A DNA stretch of 64,000 nt from Gautieria morchelliformis (lineage: Eukaryota; Basidiomycota; Agaricomycetes; Gomphales; Gomphaceae): assembly GCA_015179125.1 (NCBI GenBank), contig WHVA01000042.1, positions 186,001-250,000 of the forward strand, in the 5' to 3' direction. Both the position numbers and the translations under genes were made by a program. Each line of letters opens with the position of its first letter. Positions within the stretch are counted from its first letter, which is position 1. The notes under the pieces were generated by a model, which was not told the origin of the DNA, ran no database searches, and was given only the letters and a program-made list of their open reading frames with translations. Positions 8,959 to 20,566 of this stretch are shown piece after piece.

Positions 8959-11900
8959 ATGCTCCTCCTCCTCGCCGTCGCGTTCCTCGTCGCCCGCAGC
9001 GCCGCCCAGATCGTCGCCGTCCCCTTCGCCAACTGCTCCGCCGCCCGCACCCCGACGTCCCTCGACATTTCTGCCGTCTACGCCCAGCTCGACACCCGCA
9101 CCGCGTCCCTCAACTACACCTTCCTCGGCTCGTCCCCCGCCCAGATAGACTACGCCTCCAACTCGTCCCTCCTCTGTGAGTGCCCCGTCGTCGCCCGCCC
9201 CCGCTGCTGACCCCCCGCAGCGACCGTCCTCAACCCGTCCTCCCTCCTCACCTTCGCCCTCAATCCCGGCGCCGACTCCCAGTCCCTCTGTCGCTCGCTC
9301 CGTCCCCCGTCCCCGCTCCCCCAGATCGCGAATGACTCCCAGGCCTTCTTCTGCCCGCTCCCCCCCGGCCAGCTCGCCTTCTCCGTCGCGACGCCCCTCC
9401 AGCGCCGCTACGAGCTCGTCACCATCACCACCCAGGTCCGCGTCCTCGACGACTCCAGCCCCGCCCAGGAGCTCGCCTGCGTCGAGCTTTCCGCCACGCC
9501 GCTGCACCCCACCCGCGCCTCTGTCTACGGCCACGCAGCCATAGTCTTCTGGGTCTCCGTCGCCCTCACCGCAGCCTACTGGCTCCTCGTCGCCGCCGCC
9601 CGGCTCGCCGCAGCCTCCAAGCGCGGCCGCCAGCGCGTCCACGCCAACCTCTGGTCCCGCGTGCAGGGCCTCGGCTTCGTCGCGGCCAGTGCCATCAGCG
9701 GCGAACGCTTCGCAAGCTCCCCCGCCCTCCTCCGCTTCGGTGCGTCCCCTACTCACGCGCCCGCCCCGCGCCCCGCTGACCCCCCACAGGCACGCCCTCC
9801 ATGCGTGATGTCCTCTTCCACACCCAGTGGTGCGCCCTCCTCGGCATGCTCACTGTCCAGTGGCCCCGTTTCGCGTGTGAGCCAATCATCTCCTCGTCCC
9901 TCCCCCGCTCACCCGTATCTAGACCCCTTCTTCGCCCAGACGGCCTGGGCAACTCTCCTCTACAGTAAGCCCCCTCCCACTCCCTTGCGCCCGCCCTCAC
10001 CCGCCCACAGACATATCCCTCACCCCGCACGCGTCCCACTGGGACCCCCTCAACGCGGACCCCTTCTCCCCGCCCCCCGCCTTCGCAGACCAGCTCGCAG
10101 ACCCCGCGTCCCCGCTCTTCCTCGACCCCACCATCCCGAACACCCTCTTCACCCTCCCCCGCGACTTTCCCACCACGGGCATCCCAGCCCTCGCGTCCTC
10201 GGTCGGGATCCGCCCCCAGGACGCGTTCGACGTGTCGGTCGGCCTCTTCGTCCTCGTCGTGGCAGGCACCCTCGTCCTCAGCGTCCTCGTGTTCGCCCTC
10301 GACTGGCTGTTCGCCTCCTGCGTCCGTGCAAGCAGCCGCGCCTCCGGCACCCGCACGCCCCCGTGGGCCTCGGCCGCCCATAAAGAGTTCCTCGACGCCC
10401 CGGAGTTCCCAGACGACGACCCCACGTCCACGTCCGGCACGGTCCGTTTCAGCCACCGCCCCGCGTCCCGCACGTTCCAGACGAGCCCCGTGCCCCGCGG
10501 CTGGCTCTCCTACCGCCTCGGGCAGAGCTCCTTCCACGGCAGCGTCCTTCACGGCAACCTCGTCCGCCTCCTCGTCCTCTTCCACCTCCCCGTCACCGTC
10601 TTTGCCTGCTTCCAGTTCACCCAAGGCCCCGCCCGCAGCTCCGTCGCTGCCGTCGTCCTCGCCACCCTCGCGTTTGCCTTCTTCAGCCTCGCCCTCCCCG
10701 CCTGGCTCCTCCTCCGCGTCGCCACCACGCCCACCAGCAAGCTCTACGACGAGACGCGCACCCTCCTCATGCTTGGGCCCCTCTACAACCACTACGCCCA
10801 CGGCGCCCAGCGCTTCGCGGCACTCCCCTTCGCCACCAACCTCGCCTACGGCCTCGCGCTCGGCTGCGGCCAGCGCAGCGGCACGGCACAGGCCATCATC
10901 GTCCTCTTCGTCGAGGTCGCCGCGGCGCTCACGACCAGCGTGTACCTCCCCTGGGGCCGTGGCGCAGCCATGGGCGGCGTCAGCTTCACGCTCTGCGTCG
11001 CCCGCATCATCACCGCCGTCCTCCTCGTCATCCTCACGCCCGCGGTCTCCGTCGGCGCCCCCGCCGCGGGCTGGATCGCGTACGCCATCCTCTTTATCCA
11101 GGCGCTCGTATACCTCTTCCTCTTCCTCATCCTCGTCTCCAAGCTCGCCGAGGCCGCCGTGCGGGTCGTGTGGCGTGTGGCGTTTGGCCGGAGCAAACAC
11201 ACGGTGGACGCGGGGCTCCTGGGCGCGATTGCCCTCGCGGGCTGCGGCGGCCGGCGCAAGGGCAAGGCGGGCCGCGGGCGGGCGAGCAGGGAGTCGGACT
11301 CGACACGCGGCATGCTCCGGCCGGTGTCGCCCGGCGCCACGGCGGCCTCGCGCAGGACCATGTCGGCATTGGGGACGGCGTCCTCGCCGGCCGCGAACGG
11401 CAGCCCGGGCGGTCCGCCGTCTGTCCTGCGGCCGGAGCAGCTCACGCAGCCGTACCGCGAGGAGAGTGACGACGAGGGCGGGTACATCCTCGGGGCGTGG
11501 CACTATGACGACGAGGCCGAGTCGCCGAGCGCCGCGAGCTCGCCGGTGAGTTTGAGTGCGAGTGCGGCGCGGGCGAGCACGCCGGCGGGTGCGAGTGTGG
11601 GGCGTGCGAGCACGCCGACAGGAGCGAGTATCCGTGCGAGCACGCCGGCCGGTGCGAGTGTCCGTGCGAGCACGCCACCCACGCCCGCGGCGCGCGCACC
11701 TGCGTCCTCGTCGGGGTTCAGCCGCGTGGCCGGGGGACGGGCAAACCTCGAGTCGCCGTTCACGATGAGCGCCGTGGGTCGCGCGGCCGGCGCGGGCGCG
11801 AGCAAAATAGGAGTAGGGCCCGGTAGTGGGAAGAGGAATGCAGGTGGGGGCGCAGGCAACGCGGGCGGTGCTGCAGGCGGTGGTGCAGGCAGTCCCGCCT

Positions 11901-12355
11901 CTGCCCCTGCTCCCGCAGCAATGCCCCTGGGTCGCGTCCGCCGGAAATCCCAGTCGGCTATCATAGAAGTCGCGCGCGGCGAGGCGCCCACGGGCGCCCA
12001 TATGGACGCACATACGGACGCACACGCAAATGCACCCGCGATGGACGCCGGGTCGAGATCCGCCGTGGAGATTGCGGAGTTCCCGCGCGGCGGGGGACGC
12101 GGAAGCAGGCGGAGACGGTGGCTTGGGCTGTTCGCACGCGGCGAGCGGGCGGACGACGACGAGGACGCTGACGAGGACGAGGACGCGGACGCGCTGTCTG
12201 GCACGCCGGTGCTGCAGCCGGACGCGGCGTCCAGCGCGTCTGCAGGCGGCTCGCGAGAGGACGCGGCGCCCGCCGCGCGCACGTTTGTCGTTATCCGCGA
12301 TCGGCGCACACGCCCGTCTCCGCTCTCGCAGACGCACACGCAGACGAGTGCCTGA
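8959..12355 (+). CDS. TRP-like (ML/Flc-type) integral membrane protein
   Basis: Five exons fit: 8959-9175, 9221-9739, 9790-9876, 9923-9964 and 10011-12355. All four introns are 45-50 nt GT-AG, and the frame stays open for 1069 residues. The start is the first ATG and opens a hydrophobic signal peptide (MLLLLAVAFLVARSAAQ). A lumenal region with several N-glycosylation sites and Cys residues follows, then a first membrane segment near residues 185-205 and further segments around 225-300, 365-390, 470-600 and 620-680. The conserved block TLLMLGPLYNHY is typical of the fungal TRP/Flc family, which acts in calcium, cell-wall and flavin-related transport at ER or plasma membrane; that role is family knowledge, not shown here. 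The last ~390 residues are disordered and Ala/Gly/Ser-rich, with tandem RASTPAGAS-like repeats (11570-11690). An alternative is an unassigned polytopic membrane protein. Confidence 0.7.
11570..11690 (+). repeat. Coding minisatellite in membrane protein tail
   Basis: Imperfect tandem units of 27-36 bp encode RASTPAGASV-type repeats in the disordered tail of the membrane protein. Such repeats often vary in copy number between strains. Confidence 0.7.
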
Positions 12356-13550
12356 CGCGTGACGCGGGCGACGCGGCTTCGTGGGGCGGTGCTCAGGGCC
12401 GGCTGTGTGGCGCAGAAGCGCACGTCGAGATTGCGGCGGCCGGGCGTTGGCAGCGTCCCTGCGGGTGCCGGAAAGGTGCGCGTGGGAGCGTCGAGGGAGA
12501 AGCGACCCTGCGACTCGCTCGGATCCTGGCTTCTGGCCGCGACACGTCATTTGTAACCATGCACGAGTTCTGATTCTTGGACACGATAGGTACTACACTA
12601 GGCAGTTTTTGGAGGATCCCATTATTATCGCTGGCAATACATTCTTGTGGATAAGGGGTGCATAGCTACTCTTATCCGGCTGACACCCAGCGCTGCCGTG
12701 ACGTCTCTGACCCGTTCAGGACGGATTAGCAATAGGTGCGTGTGGCTGCGTGTCCCGAGATACAGGCAGTAAGGAGAAGGGGGCACATGCTCAGGTCGCG
12801 CCGGCTCACCGTCGCCAGCGGCGGTCTGCTCACATGCTCCTCGCGGACCGGGGCCTCTCGTGGTGCCCGACGTTGGCTCGCGAACACCCAGCACAGGGGT
12901 GTATAATGCTATAAACGAGGTGGCGTCTCCAGTGAGGAATTATCCGCAGCCTCCGGAGACATTATCTCTGCGGCAGAGTGCAACGGTGTCTTGTCGGACG
13001 TGTTCTCCTCCGGGTCGTGCTAGGACATTCAGGGCCATTGTCCTTGAAGCAACAGGCATTCTACTCCGCGGTGCGCAGCGCCGTCCATTCATCCATCCAT
13101 ATCCAGCAGACAATGCTCTGGCACCACCCTTGAATTTACAGTAGTAGGGCCGATTCTCGCAGCGCCCGGTTTCGTTGACTCGACAGCACCCTGTACGGCG
13201 TCCGATGCAGTGGCGTCAGTGAACCGTTGCGACGCAGTCCTTACTTGAAGCCAGGGTGTGGGGGTTTTGTCTAAGCGTAGGTTGCAGCACACTTCGCCTC
13301 TCACCCATCGACGTGCACTCGCTCTTTGATTAGGTGTTGTAATGTAGACCACCTGTACATGTGTAGACCAGTTGGAAACACTGTTCAGTGAGTAGTCAGG
13401 TGCAGGTACCGTGTTCTGCAGCTAGCGGTGATGAAGCCAGGGCCGTGTACGCACTTGGAGGCGGCCCGCCGACTCGACTGTGAGTGCATCGCAATCACCC
13501 CTGCCCTGAGTAACATGTGTGCACTCTACACCCCACGCGTTGAGGGATAC
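12356..13550. other. Intergenic, no gene seen
   Basis: GC-rich host-like sequence downstream of the membrane protein gene. No recognisable protein, tRNA or repeat was found; short open frames lack support on either strand. Confidence 0.5.
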
Positions 13551-13715
13551 AAATGCTGCATCCTCCATGAGCAACCTCATTTTCCATCCCGCTGTGCCGT
13601 GACGGCCTCGTCTTGCTCATGAACCGCCAATGTGTTCCAGTCCACCCCCGCTCACCCTTGATGTAGACCCCTTCTTCACTCAGACCACCTTGGCATGCCT
13701 GCTCTGCAGTAGAAT
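13551..13715 (+). pseudogene. Decayed partial copy of the TRP-like gene (exons 3-4)
   Basis: The stretch 13645-13711 closely follows 9899-9967, covering the end of intron 3 (CCCCCGCTCACCC), exon 4 (TAGACCCCTTCTTC..CAGAC) and the next donor. Weaker similarity continues upstream to the exon 3 part near CCTCCATG. The copy has no open frame and many substitutions, so it is an old tandem duplicate or gene-conversion remnant. Confidence 0.65.
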
Positions 13716-13917
13716 CCTTCCGTCTCATGCCTCAGCATGACGCACACTCACAATACTCTTCTGCTAACTCTACTCCTGCACTTCCACTTTTGAAACAATG
13801 TCAGAAGTGAAAAGGCTCACATATTATATGGCACCCAGGGTCAGTCAAGAGTCAGGGAGGCCAGGGAAGGGCAGGGTCCCGGGTGAGTACCAAGCAATGG
13901 CCCTTGCTTTAGTCGAG

Positions 13918-14595
13918 TGTAGTATAATACTGGCTCACTGGCAGTGGGGATCCTTAGACTTTTCTCTTTGGATTTCCCCTCTGTCAGGTGAGATTCCCTC
14001 GTATTGTATATTTCATTATTTATGTATATACTTTGGATTTCTGTCAGGGGACAACCCGATAATTTCTGTATCTTCTACAAGCCTCACCTGTGCTGTGCTT
14101 AGGCAGGTGGTGAAGGAGGAGTGAGAGTGTAGACAAAGCAGATAGAACTATTTATACATGGGGAAATTGTACAAAGCCCTGTACACACACATCATATTAC
14201 AGCATGAACATTGAGTGGACTTCAAGGCCATGTCTGTCATGACTTGTTTATTTTGGCATGATCACCCTCTGCTCAACACATCACCCTTCAAACATATCTA
14301 TTACCTTTGTTCGTTGTTCAATCAGTTCGCCAAGCCCCTTTGACATTCACATCATTCACCATTTGTAAGGTTGTTGGCTTGGTACTTGTGGTATCACAAG
14401 GCAGTAGAACTCGACCAAACGATGGTGATTCTAATACGACGTAGTGACAGTTACAGGTAAAGATAAGCTGGGGAATCCTGGAGGGTTCCCATGCAAGAAC
14501 TATACAGTGGGTCTGTGAGGCCCCACAGGTGCTATGTAAGCTACCAGTCATTATGTATTGCCTCGCGGCAATACAGGTAAATATATGTATTTACA
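13918..14595 (-). repeat. Putative 3' LTR of gypsy-1
   Basis: In element orientation a polypurine tract GTGGGGGAGGG (14596-14606) is followed by TGTAAATACA, taken as the LTR start. A second occurrence of the same junction is found at 26795-26812. The LTR end is set at TACTACA (13918) because it restores TGTA/TACA ends, but this border is uncertain. A TATA-like GTATAAATAG lies at 14146-14155 on the minus strand. Confidence 0.5.
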
Positions 14596-14617
14596 CCCTC
14601 CCCCACTATGGAGAACT

Positions 14618-16619
14618 CTAATCCCCATAGATCTCGGTGTCGAGGTCCTTGTCCTTGGCTGAGGGAGCATCATCCATTGGGACGTCCTTGTATGGAGCTG
14701 GCAGGGGCCAGGGATCCACATGCATCGCATCCACGTGAGCGGATGTGGATGGTCCAGGTCCGGCTCGGGGCTGATATGGACCTGTTTCAAGAGATGGGTT
14801 GATCCCCATCTCCTGGATGAAGGCGGCGTCCGTGACCGGATCAGGTTGTGGAGCTGGGGGGCAGGACACGAGCAGTTCCTTATCAAGCTGCTCTGAGGTG
14901 CTCGCAGGTGCGCTGGGACAACTTCAGTCGCTGTTTGTGCTGCTGCTGCCCTGTGCGCACAGCGGTGTTTGTGACTTCCTTATCTTGAAGTCGTTGAAAG
15001 TATCCCTCGATCCAAGGGATACGTTCATGGGTCATGCCGCCATGGAGGGCTAGCCATGACGTGAGTTCCTTCAGTGGGATCTTGTGTGCGAGTCTGTTCC
15101 CAATCAGGAATGTCCCGGTGATCGAGGCCCGAAGGGTGTCCGCGGTGCGAGAAGGGATCATGACATCAGCCACGAGCTCCTGCCACTGGCTCGGCATACC
15201 AAACAAGTTGCTTAATCACAACTTGAGGGGGGGCCGTGGCTTGCCTTTGGGAGCCAGGATCCGTATACACATCCAGATATTGATATCTGTTGTGTTTAAC
15301 CTGCCCTCCACATCATCATGGATGGCAGGAGGGACACCTTTGCCATTTGACTGCCAGCCGTTAAGCAACATGACTATGTCGTCAGGTGTACCGTCCAGAA
15401 TGTTTATGTAATTCAGGCAGGGCTTATGGGGGCCCTCCTCATGGAGGCGCCAGAATGCGGTATTCATTTCCGGTGTGCACTGGTCGACAGGGGTGTCCCT
15501 GGCAAGCGCAAGGAGGTCTTGGAACCTCTGCTCCGTTATAGGGCAGACGTGGTACCACTTGGCAACCCAAGGGACCAATCTGCCTAGGGGCTGCGGCAAG
15601 CGGCCCGTCACGGAGATCGGTGGATCTCTGTGTCTCAACGGCTCCCCTTCCCCTGGGTAGCATTGTATAACTCCAGCCCCCAGTGGCGGTAGTACGACAT
15701 GAGGCCCTATGTACTGGGCTGTGGCTAGCACCTGGTGCAGCCGGGGGTCGTCAACGCCATGCGCCGACGACTCTGCTAGATACGTGTTCTTGATGCACTC
15801 TAGTTCGTCTGCCAGTCCATTTTCTATGACTGGCGGCAGGAGGTGTTTTCTGCGTTTCCGTTTGGAAACGCATTCAGCCCGGTCTGAGTCATAATTGTCC
15901 CAGACCGACATGTTGGACAGCCACCTGTCTGGGATGTCAGCATAGGCCGACTCGAACAGCGCTGATGCAGTCAACAGCGTTGTGACTGTCGCTGTCCTGG
16001 ACACTGCGCGGGCGTCCTCGATGCTTGCTGCGCTGGGCTCCGTTGTTCGGCTGGCCAGAGCCAAGCCTGTTGAGAGGGGCGCAGCCCCTGGGGCTAGTGT
16101 CGCCCCTTTATTGCGCGATGGCAGTGGAGCCATTGGGTGGGATGATGGACCGGCCACAGGCTGAGCCTTTGGCCGTGGCAGGGCAGGGTGCCCTCACCTG
16201 GCTCCTTCGAGTTGTTGCTTCAATGCATGGAGCTTGTCGTCCTGACATGAGACTCGCTCATGTTCAGACACCAGGTCCCTCTTGAGGCACTCGATATCTG
16301 CCTGAGCGTCCTCGACTGCCATTCACCTGGCCCCTTTGTTGATCCAGGGCCAGGCATCTTTGACTGCGTAGGCAATGTCATTGTCTACAATTTGTATCTT
16401 ACCGGAGTTCGATGACTCCACTAAGTGGGTTGCATATGACTCGCAACATTTGCATTTATCCAAATGTATAATGGTGAGCCTGTCGTTCCACAACGCTATT
16501 TCCCAATTCTCAGGAGCCAGCTTCTTTGAGAAGATCACGGCGGCCCCCATCTTTGGGGCTGCTGGCCGTGGTGCGGACATTGATGGCTCAACGTCCATGT
16601 GTTCTTTGATGCCATCCAT
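14618..16619 (-). pseudogene. gypsy-1 accessory ORF between pol and 3' LTR
   Basis: One reading frame runs from ATG 16619 to about 14883, broken only by three TGA codons (16323-16325, 16194-16196, 15216-15218). A frame change then leads to an end at 14618 just before the polypurine tract. The product would be a ~650-residue protein of no family I recognise. Visible pieces are a Cys-containing LDKCKCCESY segment near residue 50, a heptad-like helical stretch (VEDAQADIECLKRDL), a basic KRKRRK patch and an acidic C-terminus. It lies in the same orientation as integrase, 110 bp after the chromodomain. A related C-terminal fragment occurs at 26593-26790 and a short internal fragment at 5142-5189, so it is a regular part of this family. 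It could be an envelope-position regulatory or capsid-related protein; function unknown. Confidence 0.55.
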
Positions 16620-16729
16620 CTTCGTTAGAAGATGGTGGTGGTTGCTTCTTAAGGAGCAAAGCGCCTTTGGAGAGATCTGAGGTCAAAATTTATAGCGCCA
16701 TGGCTGGCGCGTCACATGACTGACACAAC

Positions 16730-17941
16730 CTAATGCCGTTTAGGCAAGTCGCGAGGCTTGGCCATGCCTCGAAGCTCTAGATAGGTGTCTAGGGCCTCAA
16801 GGTCCTTACACAATGACATGGGCTCCCATGTCACGTCTCCTAGAGTCCACCTGATTTGGAACTCTAGGTCCTTCAAGTTTATCCATTGGTGGGATAAGAT
16901 CTCGTCAACGAGCCACTCTTCCTTGTCATTCACTCCAAAGTCATAAAATGACTTTGCTTCCTGACGAGGGAATAGGTCGTCGTTATTCGCTTCATACCAT
17001 CGTATGAGGTTGGTATGAAATGTCGGTGCGATGCGTCGGTTTTTCAATTCCTCTGGTAATTCGAGGGTTACCGTCAAGGTGTCATTGTGGGCCTCCTTGA
17101 CACGATATGGCCCAATATATTGTGGTACTAGCTTCCTGGCCCTTCCTTTTGGCAGGGTCAGGTTCTGGGTTGACAGGTATATGTGGTCTCCCACTGCATA
17201 TATGTCCCCTTTGCGACATTTCTTATTTGCGTGAAATGTCTGTGTCACATGATGCTCTATGATTGCATCGTGTGCTGCCATCAGCTTCAATCAAGCCTGA
17301 TGTGCGAATTTTGTCACTCCCTTGAAGGGAGTGTCCGTAGCCATTGGCAGGTCGATCCGCGGCATATATCCGTGGTTCAGCTCGAAGGGTGCAAACCCTG
17401 TCGTCGAGCTGATGTTGCTGTTTAATGCAACTTTGCCCATTGGGCACTTGTTGCCCCAGTCCTTTTGATTGTCCTCGACGACTGATCGAAGGACCTGGCC
17501 TATCAAACAGTTTGCCTGTTCGGTTGCACCATCCATTTGAGGATGGAATGCAGTGGACCTGAGGAGTTTCATCCCCATGAGTCGTTGAAGCTCACGCCAG
17601 AATATGGACGTGAATTTCGAGTCTCGATCCGAGACTATGGAGTCTGGGACTCCATGAAGCCTTATGACTCCTTTCAGGAATAGCCAGGCTATTCCTTTGG
17701 TTGTCACGCTCGTCGTTGTCAGGACGAGGTGTATGTGAGACGTGAGTCTATCTATGATTACAATGAGGTAATCACAGTCATTTGATTTGGGCAGTGGGCC
17801 CATGAAATTGATACTGATAGATTGCCATGGTCTATCGGGTATGGGCAGGCTATGCAGTAGTCCTGCGGGCCGCTGCGTGTCTGTCTTGGTAGTCTGACAT
17901 TTTGCGCACGAAGTGCAGAATGCATCAATGTCTGAGGCCAT
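16730..17941 (-). pseudogene. gypsy-1 integrase with chromodomain, 5'-truncated
   Basis: Homology starts at the LTR border (17941) in the zinc-binding region (CTSCAKCQTTK) and continues through the integrase core, with D in the MGPLPKSNDCDYL and SDRDSKFTS segments and HPQMDGATEQAN carrying the catalytic Glu. It ends with a chromodomain (VDEILSHQW to LEFQIRWTL). A single TGA at 17291-17293 interrupts it where family members have Arg. Everything upstream (protease, RT, RNase H) is missing because a gypsy-2 LTR sits at 17942. The chromodomain would direct insertion to modified histones. Confidence 0.9.
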
Positions 17942-18341
17942 TGTTACGACCATGCAGTTCTGATTTCTGACACTCAGTTCCGCTCACATTCCAACCCTCC
18001 GATAGTTCCGACATTCTGCCCATTGTTTTATTCCCTTGTTCTTTCGACTCTATTACTCAAACCCACCGGACTCACCTCTCAGCGCAGCAAGACCTTATGT
18101 CTGGCCCTCCTTGTTGTTTCGTTGTCAGATATGTTTTCCGACACCTTGTTCTTTTGCCATTGTTTTACCCTACCCTGAAACCCCCTTGTAGTCCCCTTGT
18201 TCCCAATTAGTTAGTTACCCCGTATGTCTACCCGACTTCCGCTCTCTCCAGAATTTGCTTAGTACTACCCCATTACATGTTGTCTCAGCTCTTTGTATAA
18301 AAGCCTCTCATGTATGTCTGTTATTCTGCAATCAAATAATC
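17942..18341 (+). repeat. Truncated gypsy-2 LTR (first 400 bp)
   Basis: This copy starts TGTTACGACC like the complete LTR at 18342 and stays collinear with it for 400 bp without length change. It stops at ATCAAATAATC, where the complete LTR begins. It interrupts the gypsy-1 integrase. Confidence 0.9.
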
Positions 18342-18994
18342 TGTTACGACCACGCAGTTCTGATTTCCAACACTTAGTTCCGCCCACATTCTGACCCTCC
18401 GATAGTTCCGATATTCCGCCCCTTGTTTTATTCCCTTGTTCTTTCGACTCTATTACTCGGACCCACTGGACCCACCTCTTAGTACAGCAAGACCTTATGT
18501 CCAGTTCTCCTTGTAGTTTCATTGTCAAATATGTTTTCCGACCCCTTGTTCTTTTGCCATTGTTTTACCCTACCCTGAACCCCCCTTGTAGTCCCCTTGT
18601 TCCCAATTAGTTAATTACCCCATATGTCTATCCTACTTCCGCTCTCTCTGGAATTTGCTTAGTACTATCACATTACATGTTGCCTCAGCTCTTTGTATAA
18701 AAGCCTCTCATGTATGTCTGTTATTCTGCAATCAGATAATCGTCTTCAATATGTGATTTCCTTCGCTCTATCTCCTGTTCTTAGCACAGCGAGTTTAGCA
18801 AGACCTCCGCCTGTCTGCCTTCCACCTTCTGACTCAGTTCCAACTCAAGTTCCGACTTCTGTTTAGCTTGATACTGTCCGACTTCCGACCTGCATTCCGA
18901 AATAATTAGGACAGTAGTTTATTGGGGGCGCAACATATAAGTTGAAGCCATTGTCCTTTCCAGTTCCAACTTGCGGAAATCTCGATATGTAACA
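18342..18994 (+). repeat. 5' LTR of gypsy-2
   Basis: It begins TGTTACGACC and ends ATATGTAACA. A TATA box (TATAAAAG, 18697-18704) marks the likely promoter about 300 bp before the LTR end. Confidence 0.9.
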
Positions 18995-19027
18995 GTATTA
19001 TCTGATTCCCACCCGATAACTATCACT

Positions 19028-20423
19028 ATGCCTCCTCGTACCACAGCTACTTCAGCTCGCACAGGAGGTGTCGAAGCACTCTCTTATTTTGGAAAGCTTA
19101 GATATGCAGCACCAAGACGTGCGGAACCCTCCAGCAGCTCTTGAGCTGACGATGAGCTTTCCGACGATGTTCTGCCAGGACACGTTGATGAAGTTTCCGA
19201 TGCGAATCCCGACGACAATCCCAACTATGATGTAAACTTGTCAATCAGCAGCGGCGAACAGACAGCAGCATTATTCCGACGCCCAGCACCTCCACCACCA
19301 CCACCACCACCACCAGCAGGACCTCCTCATGGTGGCCCTCATGGTGGTCCTCCACCTCTGAATCCCGCCAACCCAGTTCCGCCCACTCCAGCTCCATATC
19401 TTGCACAGGCTATTGCCATACTGGCTGGCCAACTCCAGTGTCCGGCCCAAGCTCCAGGCCCCAAGACAAAAGTTTGTGAACTGGATCAGTTCGATGGTTC
19501 CGACCCCAAGAAGCTTCAGCCTTTTTTGGTTCAGCTTCAGCTCAACTTCCGTGATCGTCCTGACACCTTTCCTGATGACGAGCAAAGGTCAACTACACCC
19601 TTTCGTACCTTAGGGGCACAGCTCTCGACTACTTTGAACCCACCCCCATGGATCCCTATGCCGTTGTTGACTGGGCAGACGATTACCACAACTTTGTTTC
19701 CAAACTCCACAACAACTTTGGACCATTCGATATGGAAGCCAATGTGGAAAATGAACTCGATAAGCTTCGTATGAAAGACACTCATAAGATAGTTAAATAC
19801 ATCGTCACTTTCCAGCAGCTTGCTCCTCAAGTCCAATGGGGAGAAGCCGCACTCGGCCGACAGTTTTACATGGGCCTACCATCCCGGATCAAGGATGAAA
19901 TCGCCGCGTCAGAAAACCCGCCACCCTAGCCGCCCTCCGCAACCTAGCCCAATCTATCAATGCATGCTACTGGGAAAGACATTCCGAAATCGCTCGTGAA
20001 ACTTCCGCCCAGAGCAAGCACGACAAGTCTTCGGACAACAAGTCTGATAAAGACAAGAAGAAGACCAATTCCGGAAACAATTCTGGAAACAACAACACCG
20101 GAAACAACAACAACAGTTCTGGCTCCAACTCCAGCAACTGGAACACCACTCCCACACCACACAACAACCAGGCCTCTGGTTCCAACACCAACGCCTGGAA
20201 AAGCACTCTCGACCTTTCCGACAAACTTGGGAAGGACGGAAAACTAACCCCTGCAGAATGCCAGCGTCGCATGGACAACAACCTTTGCCTCTTCTGTGGT
20301 AAAGGAGGTCATGTCACTTGCGAATGCACCCGAGCTACCACTTCCGCTGCTAAGGCCAAGGGCTGCGCAGCGAAGACGGAAGAGAAATCCAAAGCGGCCC
20401 CCACTACAGATGCAAAAAAATAG
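19028..20423 (+). pseudogene. gypsy-2 gag
   Basis: ATG at 19028 opens the capsid frame. A TGA interrupts it at 19142-19144, and a frameshift near 19585 moves the capsid domain (DPYAVVDWADDY region) into another frame up to 19929. A further frame carries a Gly/Asn/Ser-rich linker and a CCHC knuckle CLFCGKGGHVTCEC, ending at a TAG at 20421-20423. A proline run (P8-P9) lies near 19290-19318. Virus-like particle formation is the family role; this copy cannot make the full protein. Confidence 0.85.
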
Positions 20424-20566
20424 TCAGCAGTCCTCCAGCCTCCGCACGAGCTGAGGGCTGTGTTGACCCCATTCGTGCGACAAACGAGGTTAAACTCAAT
20501 GCATCCGCTCTTTCGTCCTCTGACTCCCTCTGATTTCCGCTCACTTCCGACACAATTCCTGCCCCT

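Noticed and set aside
9749..12550. 933-codon open frame on the minus strand
   Set aside because: It lies antisense to the TRP-like gene, is Arg/Ala/Gly-rich without domains, and follows from the very high GC content at third codon positions.
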